The notes under the pieces: model-generated
Told to the model about the DNA's origin: nothing
Seen by the model: the letters and a program-made list of their open reading frames with translations, nothing else
Database searches by the model: none
Translations under genes and position numbers: made by a program
Assembly (NCBI GenBank): GCA_907163375.1
Contig: CAJQUW010010456.1
Span: 62,001-126,000, forward strand
From: Prostheceraeus crozeri
Taxonomy: Eukaryota > Platyhelminthes > Polycladida > Euryleptidae
Reading direction: 5' to 3'
DNA: 64,000 nt
Shown here: positions 20,346 through 33,300 of the stretch, piece by piece
Numbering within the stretch: the stretch's first letter is position 1
How the letters are laid out: every line of letters begins with the position of its first letter

Positions 20346-21819
20346 GTGCAAATTATGATACAAGCATGAAACTTCGCATGGGTGTTCTCAACACATATCT
20401 AAGCAATTCCACCCGATGAGCCACTTAAAATTCGACCTTATTTCAAAATGGCGGCCATTTTTCAAAATTGCCCTAGCAACGACCCCTAGGAGCCTGGTAA
20501 CAGCATTATAGTGGTCATTTTCAGGCATTTTAAGAAATGTTAAGGGGCACAAATATATAGCATTAGTATTTGAATAACATTTGAGTAAGTTTCTGACCTA
20601 GCAACGGTTGCTAAGGACGCTAAAAAACAATAAAAGTGTGAATTTCTCTGATTTTCCTTAGCAACGGCCCACTTATCGTTAATTGATATGGATGAAATTT
20701 GATATATAGTGTAATCAACTATATTAAAGCATAAAAATGTTGTAATGATTAAGTATCACTTACGTACTGGTTGCTAGGGTCCTGATAAATGCATAGCAAC
20801 AACCATTTGCAGGTAATTTCAACATTGTTTTCAGCATTTTCTCTAACAACGACCAATCTATAAATTTTACAAGCCTTGTTTTGAGACGGTTGCTAGGGCC
20901 ACAATATGCAAGATGGCCATCCATTTTACTTTGATTGTAAATTATATTTTTAAATTTGCATTTATGACACCCATAAATGTTGATGTAATTATGGGTCCAA
21001 AAGTTGTCATAGCCGGGAGTGAGAGTGGGGATAAGCTCCCACTGTCTAAAAAATGCTCTCAGTGGCGTGCGACTCAAACAGCCTCTGACAACTGAAGTCC
21101 AGCTCGTGTAGCCTGCTCGAGTGGCTTATAGACATAAGCCCGGCGGACCTGCTTCTACTAACACGAGAAAGGGCGAAGGCGGGTCACTGGCGCCTTAAAA
21201 CCAGTTGCTTCGGGTAGATGGGGCTCGTTAGCCTTGGAAGGCAGCTCATCTAGGGGAAGGAAAACCTTGATTTCAAACCTCCGCTGCCTTGCGGCATACC
21301 CATTTGTGGTAAAGGCTTCTGGTATCAATTGAGGAGACTTGCAAGTCCAACGGTGAAACAGACGGTAGAGGGACACAAATGACTGTGAAGACGAAAGAAG
21401 CAAGATGAGTGATTGTCAGGCACTACCAAGGCACATTGGTGACATCACTGCTGTGAAACCCAGCATGGGGTTCAGTGTCAGCTAGGTTAATTGTGTCAGC
21501 ATCTTCATGCAACTGCAATAACGTAGTATCCCAAATGCTGCCTAATCAACCCCAGAAAAACTAGGCAGCCGCACCTGAATTGACAGGACGTGCCAGCGCG
21601 GGACAGCCGAGCCAAGGATAATGGGGTTATAATTATCCGGATGGTGTACAGATCGCACGGGACTTATGACACTGGATGAACGATCGGACTAAGTGTAGGG
21701 CTACAGCATGAACTTAGTTGAATCCCATACAAGATAGTGTCCAATACACAATTACGAGTATAATAAACATTCTAGGGTGGTAAAAGGATAGCCCCTCGGC
21801 CCTTAATGTTTCACTGAAA

Positions 21820-22686
21820 ATGGATTCAAGCTCTCAGGTAATACACACCAACTGGGCTAAGTGTTGCCTCTGTCAAGTGGACAAAAAAGAAAAGCTCAGA
21901 TGTCCCCAAACGAACCCTGCTAAATCCGAAACTAGTGGCTATACTACCTTGGCACGTAATATTCCCTTATTTCATTCACTTAATGCTCTTCCTCTGAAGC
22001 TCGACCCTCGAAGACTTGACACAGGTGAAGGTATTTTCAAGACTCTGGAAGAGAAAAATGCAAAGTATCATGACAGTTGCAATCGTCTATTCTGCAATAC
22101 AAAACTGGAACGAGCTCAAAAGAGCGTAACTTCTGCTCAAGGGGCTACGAAGGACGAGGCTGTGAGAAACAAAGTATCTCGAAAAAATATAGCCCAAAGA
22201 AGCAAAGCGGAATGTTTTCTGTGTGAAACACAGGGAGGTGAGCTTAGGGAAGCCATGACAATGAAATTGAATAAAAGAATCAACCGATGTGCAAGAACAC
22301 TCAATGACAGCAAACTTCTTGCTAAACTTAGTGGAGGTGATGCCATTGCCTTAGAACTGAAATATCATTCTTCCTGCTTGGCGGATCTGTACAATAGAGA
22401 GCGAGATTTCCATAACTCTCTCAAGAGAATGGAAGCACAGGATGACTGGCGAGAAGCTTTCCCGATAGCATTCTCGGAGCTTGTTACTTATATCAATGAA
22501 GTGAAAGCAGCAAACACTGATGGAAATCCACCCATATTCAAGCTACCTGACCTGAGGAAACTGTACAAACAGAGGCTCGAGCAGTTAGGTGTAGAATCAT
22601 ATGATGTCCATGCTACACGTTTGAAAGAACAACTTCTTCATCACATTCCGAGTTTGACATATATTTTACTTCGATACTGTGATTGA
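21820..22686 (+). CDS. Cys/His-rich 288-aa protein of the TIR element
   Basis: Intact frame with a repeated zinc-binding-like pattern. Residues ~15-90 hold CCLCQ...C and KYHDSCNRLFC; residues ~125-190 hold CFLCE, INRCARTL and KYHSSCLADLYNRERD. Two copies of a C-x2-C...H-x3-C module are thus in tandem. Such modules occur in many lineage-expanded invertebrate proteins without known function. After 22686 the sequence becomes a low-complexity series of TTCGATACTGTGATTGA repeats, so the gene may be truncated at its 3' end. It may be DNA-binding and serve transposition, but no catalytic motif is visible. Confidence 0.6.
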   Translation: MDSSSQVIHTNWAKCCLCQVDKKEKLRCPQTNPAKSETSGYTTLARNIPLFHSLNALPLKLDPRRLDTGEGIFKTLEEKNAKYHDSCNRLFCNTKLERAQKSVTSAQGATKDEAVRNKVSRKNIAQRSKAECFLCETQGGELREAMTMKLNKRINRCARTLNDSKLLAKLSGGDAIALELKYHSSCLADLYNRERDFHNSLKRMEAQDDWREAFPIAFSELVTYINEVKAANTDGNPPIFKLPDLRKLYKQRLEQLGVESYDVHATRLKEQLLHHIPSLTYILLRYCD

Positions 22687-22925
22687 TATGTACAAAATCA
22701 TTTGTTTTACACAAATTATTCGATCTGTGAAATTCTACGATACTGTGATTGACATTTACAAAAACAATTTGTTTTACAATAAGTCTACGATACCGTGATT
22801 GATATTCACAAAGACTTTTGTTTTAATTCGATACTGTGATTGAAGATATTTTTCTATACTTCAATACTGTACAAAAAATCTTCGATATTGTAAATATTCG
22901 ATATTGTGATTGAAATTTGTGATTA
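22640..22925. repeat. Degenerate TCGATACTGTGATTGA tandem repeats
   Basis: About six imperfect copies of a unit including CGATACTGTGATTGA and ACAAA(A/T)(C/T)ATTTGTTTTA, beginning within the last codons of the 288-aa ORF. Confidence 0.6.
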
Positions 22926-24918
22926 ATACAAACTTTTTCTCAATGCATGAAGTTTTCAATTCTTAATATTTTTTGGAAAGAGCTAAATCACTTTATGATC
23001 TTTTAGGATTTAATCGTAACAAATGTCATCTTTTCGATACATGTTCCCTAATGGGTTCAAACTCATAATTTGATAATTATATCAACATGCGGAAAATAAT
23101 TCATTTACTAGCATATTGTGGCCCTAGCAACCGTTGCTAGGCTGAAATCTGTTTTACTGACCAATGGCCATATCGGATGGCCGAAATCCAAATACGTCTC
23201 AAAACAAGGCTTGTAAAATTTATAGATTGGTCGTTGTTAGAGAAAATGCTGAAAACAATGTTGAAATTACCTGCAAATGGTTGTTGCTATGCATTTATCA
23301 GGACCCTAGCAACCAGTACGTAAGTGATACTTAATCATTACAACATTTTTATGCTTTAATATAGTTGATTACACTATATATCAAATTTCATCCATATCAA
23401 TTAACGATAAGTGGGCCGTTGCTAAGGAAAATCAGAGAAATTCACACTTTTATTGTTTTTTAGCGTCCTTAGCAACCGTTGCTAGGTCAGAAACTTACTC
23501 AAATGTTATTCAAATACTAATGCTATATATTTGTGCCCCTTAACATTTCTTAAAATGCCTGAAAATGACCACTATAATGCTGTTACCAGGCTCCTAGGGG
23601 TCGTTGCTAGGGCAATTTTGAAAAATGGCCGCCATTTTGAAATAAGGTCGAATTTTAAGTGGCTCATCGGGTGGAATTGCTTAGATATGTGTTGAGAACA
23701 CCCATGCGAAGTTTCATGCTTGTATCATAATTTGCACGATTCATCTGAAAATTCGACGTAAGCTGCTCCACTAATGTCATCTATGGAGGCTAACTCGTGT
23801 ATCATCCCCAATCGCTTTGACAAATTGTATGCAAGTAACGGCATATCATTATTATCGAAAACATAAAATACTGCGGAATGCGTTACGCCATTATACGATA
23901 CCTGACATGTAGTTTTACACAATACACGTAGACGATGATCATCACCCCAACTTTTAGCATGAGCATTTATCGGTTCTACATGAATATTCAAACTCTTAGA
24001 AAGCGATCGCATACCCAAACAATTACGGTCTGCACCCGTATCAATTTTGCATTTCACTCTTTTACCGTTAATCAACACGTATCTATTCAGTAATGAACGA
24101 TCAATTATATCTGCATCAATAGAACACAAGCTAAATAAATTGAATTCATCATCAGGACTCTCAACATCAGTCTTATGCTCAAAATCATTAGAAGAAATAT
24201 CATTAGTAACGTTACGAACATTAGCAATGCAATTCACTGACTTACACTGTTTGGCGTAATGTCCTCGTTTTGAGCAGGATCGACACGTCGCATTCTTCGC
24301 CTGACACATCGGACTATTGGCCAAATGCTGCTTCGAGCCACATCTGTAGCACGATCGTTGAGATGTTTGTCCTGATTTCATCTTGTCATCGAACCGCATT
24401 CTTGAAGGATGGTTATTCTGCTGCCTCTCAAACTTCTTAGGATGACTGCCAGTAGTTGTCACAGTAGATACAGAAATGTCATGAGTAGCTTGATTTCGCT
24501 CCACTCTTGCCCTTTCGAAAGCTTCTCCACGAGTAAGTGCGTCATCGAACTTCAATTTTGTAGCATCTTCAGCAAGTAGTCGCTCGCCAAGAACATCGTC
24601 TCGCACTCCGATCACTAGAATGTCTCTCAGCATGTTCTGCAAGCTTGCCCTGAAGTCGCACTCTCGCCCGAGCCTCCTCAAACGACAGGCAAAGTCAGTT
24701 ATTGTCTCATTAGGTTGCTGTCGTGCCTCGTAGAATCTCTTTCTTCGTAATAGAACTGAAGTCTTGCCGGAAAAAAGTTTGTCGAACTGAGTAACTGCTT
24801 CCTCAAACTTTGCTTTGGGCTCAGGTAGACCATCAAAAATCGCTAGGCCATCGCGTCCAAGGGAGTTGAGAAGTAGAGGTAGCTTCTGATCATCAGTTGC
24901 TGCAACTATTGTCAAATA

Positions 24919-26556
24919 CAGTCCGTTTCATAAAAAGTGGATCATCCTAAAATTTGACAAAATAAAGCATAAGTATGATACAGAAAGCATTTTTCATGTT
25001 ATTTCATGTCCCTTATATATTTAAATGTCCTTATATAATCTGTTAAGCTATGATACAGTAACGGTTCTTAAGAAGCTAATATTTTGTGGCCCTACCCTTA
25101 TTGTCAATGACATTACCAATTCGTCAAGGCATTGATTCGATGATATCGTTGATTTTTGACTGATCTAACTTTCTCCACTCGCTTTTTAACAGTGACGTAA
25201 GTTGTGATACGCCATCTGTAGGTAGCAGTGAACGACGAACGCTATGTTTTAGAATACTCCATACATTTTCTATGGGATTCAGATCAGGAGAGCGAGCTGG
25301 CCAAGATAATGTCCTAAGCCCTAATTGAGACTTGCATAAGTTGACTCTACTACTCCTGTGACACGTAGCATTATCATCCATAAATAACCAAGTCGATCTG
25401 TCATTTGGCCAATGTTCATTCGTAAAACATTCACATAGCGTTCAGAATTCATGGTTCCTTGGTGTATGTGAAGTTCAGAGCGGTCATTGGTCCAAATGCC
25501 AGCCCAAATCAGTAGAGTCGCACCACCTTGTACCCGGGGACGATGTAAATGTCTCGGAATTTCCTGATCAGATTTTATCCATAATCTCAATCGAACATCA
25601 CTATCCTTCAGACAGACTGATGCCTCATCAGACCAGACAACCCGATCCCATTGATTTCGCCAGTGACAATGACTCATTGCCCATCTGAGACGTCTTTTTG
25701 TATGCTGATCTGATAATTCGATCTGAGAGGGCCTCTTACAGCTCTTGAAATTTGACTCAATAAGTCTTCTATGAATAGTGGACTTAGAAATAGACGAGTC
25801 TAGTGCAGCCATCTCAGTTCACGAGAGACTTGGATCTACTTTAACAAATCTCAAAACTAGGCGGTCTCTACGTTTGGATGTTTTGCGTGGACGGCCAGAG
25901 CCCTCTTTACGACAGTCGAAAATCATCATTATGCCATCGATGCACATTTGTGTAAGGGACATTTAGTCGCTTGCTTGTAGCTCGCATAGAAAACCCCAGT
26001 TCTGGCAAGGCTGACACTTTATCTTTTGTGAATGCGATCTCGTTATTGTTCATTTGTGCTTTGTATTGTTTTCAACCGGTAAGAGATAGATTTCTAGCTG
26101 AAAGCAATCAGGAGTGCTGCCAACACCACCGCAACGAAGTCAGGAAGCTATGGAACATGAGGTCCAGTTAATCACATGTAGCAGTTACATTATTGTTGAT
26201 GAATAATGGTGCTATACTGGCTCTGATTGACCGATTTTCTTTATTTTTGTTTTGCTTGATAGCTTTTGGCTTGTAGAACAACATATTACATAACAAAGGA
26301 AACAAATGTAATTTTATAAGAGTGAGGTATGATTTTGTGTAACATTGCTAAATGAAGATCAAATTATCTACTACTTTTTTATCTATAACAGGAAAACAAC
26401 TCAATATTCATGCTTGAAATTTCCAACAATGATATTAGTAAGCACAACTGACATATCTTCCAAATTTCAGAGAAATTTCTTCAAGTTTGGCGGAGTTAGA
26501 CAAAGCTGAAGTTAAGGCGATGTTTAAGGGTGATCCATTTTTTATGAAACAATCTG
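24919..26556 (-). mobile_element. Tc1-type transposon
   Basis: 1638 bp flanked by TA on both sides (24917-24918, 26557-26558). TIRs start CAGTCCGTTTCATAAAAAGT and end TTTTTTATGAAACAATCTG, imperfect. It is inserted in Gypsy gag. Confidence 0.9.
25124..25990 (-). pseudogene. Tc1 DD34E transposase, broken
   Basis: The N-terminal part has the GRPRKT linker. The helix-turn-helix region follows (SISKSTIHRRLIESN), then the first catalytic Asp (VVWSDEASV), the second in MDDNATCHRS and the Glu in SPDLNPIENVW, spaced as DD34E. A stop near 25820 and a frameshift near 25370 separate three segments. It would cut and paste the Tc1 element. The plus frames at 25778 and 25971 are shadows. Confidence 0.85.
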
Positions 26557-26644
26557 TAGTTACTGAATAGTCTCGAGAAATATTCCCAATCGGTAGATTT
26601 TGGGGCACTTGGTAGCATTGGATTCGGTATCCTCGTCGCCATTA

Positions 26645-26951
26645 TGTTGCGTAGTAAGAACTCAGCAATGTAGTGTTAAGCAATGTTATTACTGAGATAG
26701 CATGTAGCATGTATAGTGTACAGCATGTAGACAACCGGCTCCGGTCACGTACTGAAAGTGTCTGAAAGAGTCACACATGCACAAGTTCATAATAATCACT
26801 TGAATTGTCATCACTAGCAGTCAGCAGATTACATGGCCAGATGTTCGTGACGCCAGGCTTAATGGAAAAGTGCAACAGCAAACAATAGCAACATTAGCAA
26901 GCAGTAACAACAACATTGGCAAACAATAACATAGCTATCGACAACGCAACA
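26645..26951 (-). repeat. Gypsy right (5') LTR, 307 bp
   Basis: Bounded by TGTTGCG...CGCAACA, so both strands show TG...CA. It lies directly upstream of gag on the minus strand with only a two-base gap. Confidence 0.75.
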
Positions 26952-27818
26952 GCACACATCCGCTTATTCCAAATGTTTTCTTTCAATAACCTTTTTTCAG
27001 GGTTCGGACAGTGTTCAACACCAAAGAATGAAGAGTATATACATGTATATACATATAAATGGAGTTAACGGAAATATTGCAATGGTAAATAGATGTACCA
27101 ATTTATTAAACGGAGGTAGTGCATTAGTTACTAATAAGCATACCATGCACAATGATGTATTTGATTGAAATATGCAACAAATTAATATTCGGCCAAAGTC
27201 GATCGATGTGATTTATAACTCACTTTACGCTGCTCACTTTTATAAATCAACCTTAAAAAATCCCGCCGAATACAGATTACCATCATTTAAGTCAGCTATC
27301 TTGACTTGTCCAAGAATGCTCGCTGATGGGCTACCTTTTGGCTGCTACATCCGATTACCTATTTCCTGGATAAATTATTTCGACGAGCATTGTATTCTTC
27401 ACTTGCTTCGTCGACAACAGGCCAAGAATAGCGCTGAATTGATATTTCGGAGTTCTTTGATCTTTTGACAGATTCTGCGTTTCTCGCAATAGATTGGATC
27501 AGATCACATTTGGATCACATTTGGATAGAGATACTTAAAGTCTCTTAGATACATTGAGTCCCTAGTCCTCTTCACAGATTTTCTGTGACAGAGAACTTAA
27601 TCATTAAGGGTGTTCAACTTTGAAAATAACAGTGCAGCATAGGGTTTTCAAGAAATATTAGCGAAAGTAAAGCAAGGAAAGTGTTTCACAAGGCATCAAT
27701 TATTTATAGACAAAATGATGCTTAAAGTCAATTGAACGATATCGATTTCGTCATTGATAATACTGCAATATCATATTAATTTTAACACTCTTATCCGGTT
27801 TCATTTTTGCATGACATC
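26952..27818. other. Intergenic, no gene seen
   Basis: AT-rich. The 98-codon plus frame at 27172 has no recognisable domain. Confidence 0.5.
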
Positions 27819-28602
27819 CAGGGATGCGGAGTCCTATCATTTTGATACGACTCCGACTGCGACTCCGACTCCGACTCCGGGGGTTGATAGAACTCAGGGT
27901 TTTGATAGGACTCCGACTCCGGGTGTCAAGTATATAAAGCCTTTTTTGAAAATTTAACGGGTAGCCTGCAGCATAGATCATTATAGGCTTACCTGAACCT
28001 ATATTTAGTGATCATTTCTGCATCAATTATCAATCATTTTCGATGAAAGTTTATCAAATGTCGCTTTAAGTTGGATGCATGCGACTCTGCTCCTCCCATC
28101 TTCTTGATGTGTGCTTCACACGGTTTTTCTCCAGTTTCTACCAGGCACGAAAATCCCACATCTTTCTCCAAAAAATATGAGTACACTTTCGATTTTAATA
28201 TGCGCTTTAGAGGAGCCATCACACAAGATTAACGTATGGCTAAGAGGTAATGTTCTCAAACAAACTAGTATTTCACTTTTGTCTCTAATGTGACCTTTAG
28301 TGTGTAGGTGCGATCGAGGCTAGGAAGGCTTGTCTTCTCTACTAAATCATCGAGTGAAAAGACAATCCTTTTTTCACTATCACGGTTCATTCCCTCAACT
28401 ATTACAAGCTTTGCATGCAGCAGTGTCTCTGTACTTTTGTTTGACGGAAAAAGCTGACATCAAGACAGTGACAGCCATGCACGAGGATGAATAATTTGTT
28501 TGCATTATATTTCGGGTCTAGTTAGGCCGGAGTCCGGAGTCCTATCATTTGATAGGACTCCGACTCCAGCAAAAATGATAGGACTCCGACTCCGCATCCC
28601 TG
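27819..28602. mobile_element. hAT-type element relic, 784 bp
   Basis: TIR CAGGGATGCGGAGTCCTATCA against its inverted copy ending GACTCCGCATCCCTG. 8-bp duplication atgacatc at 27811-27818 and 28603-28610. Subterminal GACTCC repeats parallel the GAGCCG arrays of the other hAT family. Confidence 0.9.
28034..28222 (-). pseudogene. BED zinc-finger remnant of hAT transposase
   Basis: A 62-codon frame with SKVYSYFLEKD, a Cys ligand and SNLKRHLINFH, the BED-finger layout found at hAT transposase N-termini (DNA binding). No catalytic or dimerisation region remains in the 784-bp element. Confidence 0.7.
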
Positions 28603-28610
28603 ATGACATC

Positions 28611-29690
28611 ACACACGCTTTTTACACATTTTCGAGCTTTGATGACATAAACTCAAGCAAATGAAAGTTGCGGTAAGTAATTATATCTCGTTAGTGCATA
28701 TAGATTAGATGTGTTAGTTTGGAAGCCAAGATCGTTTCAGATCTTGCAACTCTCAGTCATCAGCTATCAGCCGACAATGGGCCGTCTCTTAGGCCGGTCA
28801 TTGTTCCTACGGTTATGGTTACATTTCACCATACATATGAATGTCTTTCTTGTGTTTTTATGATTTCCATGCTGCCGTATAGTTAGATTTTCAATTTCTT
28901 TAGCAATGCCACCAATCTCTTCCAAACTCAAGTCAAGATATGCTATTTTCTGGCATCGGGAAAATCTTTAGCATCAATTTCAATTGCATTGCACGGTACA
29001 ATGCAATTAAAGTTGATGCTAAAAATTTGGTACAATTTGCATCTCTTTCAAACTGAACCAATTTGTAGATATTCCGCTTTCTAGACAAGTGTGTTGCATT
29101 TCGAATGACGAGAGTTGCTCTGTAACTGCAACTGAAAGCACTTTAATTTCAATCTGCGAACGTGGTAGCTTTACTTCCGAGCCTTCGTCTTTTTCATCAG
29201 AGCAATACTACTTCATGCATTCCATCGTTTTTGCAACATCCCCGAAAGACTGTTTAGACCAGGGGTCGGCAGCCTGAGCATCCGCAGCTCCCGTTTCATT
29301 AGCTTTCTGATTGTCGGAAATTCAAGTTATCCAACCATAACAACTGCTGCCGACACTGCGCAACCGGTCATTCAAGCATAGGTAGAACGACATGCCGATC
29401 ATCTACTGCGTGAATTATTTGACAACGAAGATGCTAATCGTGTTCGCAATATCCGAAGTCTGGCACCACCAAGAAGCAGAACGAAGCGAAGCCACTCTCC
29501 ACGTCTTTCATCTGTTTCAGTGCCTGATCGTTTTCTCTCCATCTTTCTCGAGTAATTTGCCATTGCTCGCGTCCATCGATTGTCACAACGAATTTTGATG
29601 CCAACAAAGAACTCATTATTTCTCACATGAGAACGTCGCCGAACCTTTTTCCATTTTTCTGCATTAAACTGGTTCAGTCCAACGAGGTTG
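28611..29690. other. Intergenic, no gene seen
   Basis: CAGGGGTCGGCAGCC at about 29260-29275 resembles an isolated hAT terminus. The overlapping frames at 29089 and 29392-29626 on both strands are not supported. Confidence 0.4.
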
Positions 29691-29692
29691 CA

Positions 29693-30345
29693 TCAGTCCT
29701 TTAAATGACTCGCTTCGTCTCGAATTTGTAGTTCGATATCCATTGATGGGAAGGCAGGTAGAACAATCACAATATCGTCAGCATATTTCGAAGTCAATGC
29801 ATGTGGGTGTAGAGCTTTGAGCGATCTCATATGGGTGCAGAGAAGAAACGGAGAAAGTTTTCCTCCTTGCGGAATACCCGAAGTGACAGAGGTGGTTGAG
29901 CTGGTGCAATGTCCAAGTTTCACATATTGATGACGGTTCATCAGAAGATCACTACACCAAAAAAATAAAGTCCTTTGATAGATAGCCTCGATTAAGGAGT
30001 TGAATAGACTCCCATAATTAAGACGATCAAATGCTTTGGACATGTTGAATGAAGGCAAAGCGACACCAGCACAATGCAACTCGTCCAATGATACTGCTAT
30101 GAAGTCGTGAATGCGGATGTTGCCAAGTAGGACTTTCTACTTGTTGCCAAGATTAGGACGGTCTAAAGCCAAATTTGTCGGTACCATATGCGTCAATGAG
30201 AAATGGCGTAATCGAATCAATTACATATTGTTCGATGACTTTTGAGAATGCAGATAAGACCAATTTAGGGCGGAAGTCATTATGTTTCCTTTTGGGGAGT
30301 GGGGTTGCTCTAGCAATTTTCTAGGTATTGATCGCAATATCGTCT
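29693..30345 (-). pseudogene. Non-LTR retrotransposon (LINE) reverse transcriptase fragment
   Basis: On the minus strand, 30088-29693 encodes FNMSKAFDRLNYGSLF, SGIPQGGKLSPFLLC and SKYADDIVIV, the central RT motifs including the YADD active site. Upstream on the same strand (30345-30090) other frames carry the preceding fingers segment (VIEQYVIDSITPFL, then AYGTDKFG), so indels interrupt it. Neither endonuclease nor 3' end is present. Clade not resolved (Jockey/CR1-like by appearance). Confidence 0.8.
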
Positions 30346-33300
30346 TGATAGTGCATGTATAAAAGGGTCCATGACTTTTTGAATGACACACGTGTAATTA
30401 GTGTGAACAACAGTGTAGATGGTGTAGACCCTAGATGTACACCGACACCAATGTTAAGCGGGATTGTGATACCCGCATCGCTTGTCGGTCGGCATATACA
30501 GCAGTCGTTTCATCAAATTGGTGATGGACTTGATATTTTCAATTGATTCGTGCGACTCTAATTGCAAGTAGCAGAATGTAGGGACTTCAGTTTCCGACAA
30601 TGAAATTCAATAAGCAGGCCAGCTGCATATATGAGATTAATAGTACTGAGACTACTCACGGATGCGGTTGTCAATTTTCACTCTGCAATCTTCTTTATAA
30701 CGTGACTTAGTAGACGTGTCAGTCGGTAATTACCACATTCAGTCGCGGCAGGGCCGTCGGTACACCCCTTCCAGACGTCGCTAAACAATGTGTTGCATGC
30801 TGATACATAGTTAATTTCATGGAGATTCCAAACGTCCCTACTTCTTACATGTGCTTTTCATCAGTTCATCAGCATAATCTATCAAAATAATTATTAATGG
30901 AGAAATCTGATTATAGGGAGAAATCTTTTTCTATATGATTACTTGCATAGTGGACTTTATGACAAAAATATTACTTAGGGCTTTTTTACATGTTTATCTA
31001 TCCCTTTACATGTATTATGATCAGCCGTGGCTGTTCATCTTCAAATAAATATATATCTTGTCTTAATATGCAAGCTTTTAAATTCCTAATTCAACACATT
31101 TTACGAAATATTAAGTATGACAAAATATTCATTCGACAACGTGAAAATCTGAAAATTTAGAGTATGCTTGGACTGTCAGTAGCTATAGGGTTCAATAGCG
31201 TTCACAATATCAGTCTGCTGCTTTTGATCGTCGTTTAGTTGGAAAAGGTTTAAATTGATATACATAACTTAATAAGTTCCTACCGATCATATATTCTGGT
31301 CATACCGAAAAAACACCACTTTTGTGGATCGTACATTGATATTTCACAATATAATTACATCAATAAATCGCTTCGGTTGTTGACGAAACATAGAAATAAT
31401 TAGAAGCATGGATAGTAGTTTCAGTGGTCTATATTCTAGGCCTACAGCCAATTTGAGAATTTGCAGAAAGTCTCAGAAGACAAATATGAATTCCATATTC
31501 AAAAGAGTTTGACAGTGTCACTCCTGAACTGAACACTGAATCACCACGTAAGCATCAAATTAAGCAATAAAGTAAAACAAATTTTCAACGATCCGATCAT
31601 CAACAGTATATTTCGTATTTCTTCTTTTCGATTATCCTGACACCAGTTCTCCCCAGACAGTTTTGACCAAACTACCGGTGTAAAATTCTTTTCTGATTTT
31701 GTAGGTTTTTTTAGCCGTCTCAAATCAGGGGTAACCCAATTTCCAAATTGGTCGAGATCCCAATATTGTTATGACCCTGTTCTCTGCATTAGCATTGCAT
31801 CATCGTGTAAATCTATGATGATATAAGTTATTTTTATTTATGGAAATCGCTTACGTTGTTAATTTTCCATGACAAAATCGAATTATAGGTTTATTTATCC
31901 TGCTTAGTGATCAGTGCATGATTGTCATGTTACTCACATGAAATTTCATATCAATCGATTGACCCTGAAATGTTGAAACTCTTATCGCTCACCGGGACGA
32001 CTACAATATGCTGTGTTCCGATGCATTGACCATCTTTATCTAACCCCCAGCGATTCCCGTCACAAATTGTCGTCAAGCTGTACAGGCTCCATCAGTCTTC
32101 GACTTCTTTTCTCATCAGCCGCGGCTTATCTAGCTTTCCTTCCGATTGCATCAGTTACTTTCCTGGACGGCCACATGTCAACTGAAGCCTATGGATGGTA
32201 GAACTTCATCCGGTTCCTGAAATTGATGAAACTTTGTTTTATTATGATTTTGCCATCATTCAAATAAAATTCTAATAAGCCTCATCAGCGGAAGTGAATC
32301 CGAATGATCTTAGCAGCAACAGAAACGATCTCGAGTCAGACGGAGAATCAAAATATCCAAATATCTTTTATCAACTTGAAACAATCTTGGATTTCCCATA
32401 AAATAATCATCAATTCCGCAAACGTCCGCGCTATTCATCACGCGCAAAGCCAGAGTCCACAGTGTTTTGGAATTACGCCCCCTCCACTCTGCTCCATCCC
32501 GATCATGGGTTATCAAAAATCAGCTCCATTGTAATTAATTGCACTTTATTGGTCGAAATAATTTGATTGCTGCCATCAGTAAATTATAATTAATTGACTG
32601 ATGCTATCGAATACTTGCAATTAATTGATTGGTGTCAGCAGGTAGTTGCAATTAATTGATCGATTGATTGAACTGCAATGCGAAGGTATTTCATCTGACA
32701 AACATCTCACCTTCAGTGATTTATTTAGAAAGCTTACTAAACATATCTTACTCACAACCTGATAGCTTTCAGGAGTTTTATTATGAACTACTTGGTGCAT
32801 GACCTATGTACATGTAGGCCTAGTATTGGAATGCTTTTCTGATGATTTTGAAACACTGCATTACGCTCTGTAAAGAAGAGCATGATTATTCATTCACTTG
32901 TTTCAATAATTGATTATCACTATACTTATCATGTATGAACTTAAAATGAACTTAGTCACTATTCACATCAATAAAGAATATAGTTGCATGTATTTCTTTC
33001 ATGTTCTTCCAAATTGATAGCAAGCTACGTATCATGAAACTTGTAGAGTACGTAGACCTGTGTTGCCTGATTCGCTAAAGTGAAGCATCAAAGTAAGAAT
33101 TTGAAATAAAGGATAAGTCTATGATGATGGAGAATAATTGTAACTACTTGATTGCTTCCTGTTGCAAGTAATTTTTGATAATCCCAGATCCGGATCTACC
33201 ATTCTTCGATTGCTTAATGAAAAAAAGCACTGATTAGTGATTTGTGTCTTAGGAACTTAAGATTGATCCATTCACTACAATTGGATTTCCAATATAGCTT

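Larger units (their letters stand above)
20342..23741. mobile_element. DNA element with ~550-bp TIRs inside Gypsy pol
   Basis: The left arm starts AATCGTGCAAATTATGAT, and the right arm is its reverse complement ending at 23741. The arms stay near-identical to about 20890 and 23200. Repeated GTTGCTAGG/CCTAGCAAC words fill the arms. The interior (21080-21800) is GC-richer than the surroundings and has no recognisable RNA gene. A 288-aa ORF follows. Flanks are compatible with a 2-bp AT duplication, but this is not decisive. No transposase is recognised. Confidence 0.75.
23741..26642 (-). pseudogene. gag: Gypsy gag-protease, split by Tc1
   Basis: The minus-strand ATG at 26642 begins MATRIPNPMLPSAPKS and reads into the Tc1 target TA. 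The frame resumes at 24915 with TIVAATDDQKLPLLLNSLG and the capsid-type segment RRKRFYEARQQPNETITDF. Two zinc knuckles follow (CYRCGSKQHL... and CRSCSKRGHYAKQC). The retropepsin active site is KIDTGADRNCLG. The frame is cut at the 23741 boundary of the TIR element. Gag packages RNA; the protease matures the polyprotein. The plus frame at 24047 is a shadow. Confidence 0.8.
17563..26951 (-). mobile_element. Gypsy (Mag/SURL-like) retrotransposon, decayed, with two nested insertions
   Basis: Gag, protease, RT, RNase H and integrase lie in this order on the minus strand. The right LTR is immediately followed on the minus strand by TAATGGCGACGAGG, a plausible primer-binding site that includes the gag ATG. 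A polypurine tract (minus-strand GAGAAGGGGGAGA, plus 17879-17891) precedes the left LTR. It is interrupted by a Tc1 element (24919-26556) and a TIR element (20342-23741). The combination of short leader, two zinc knuckles and gag pattern suggests the Mag/SURL clade (inference). Confidence 0.8.

Noticed and set aside
21080-21800. GC-richer segment considered as an rRNA or other RNA gene
   Set aside because: No rRNA or tRNA signature recognised; it is internal to the TIR element.
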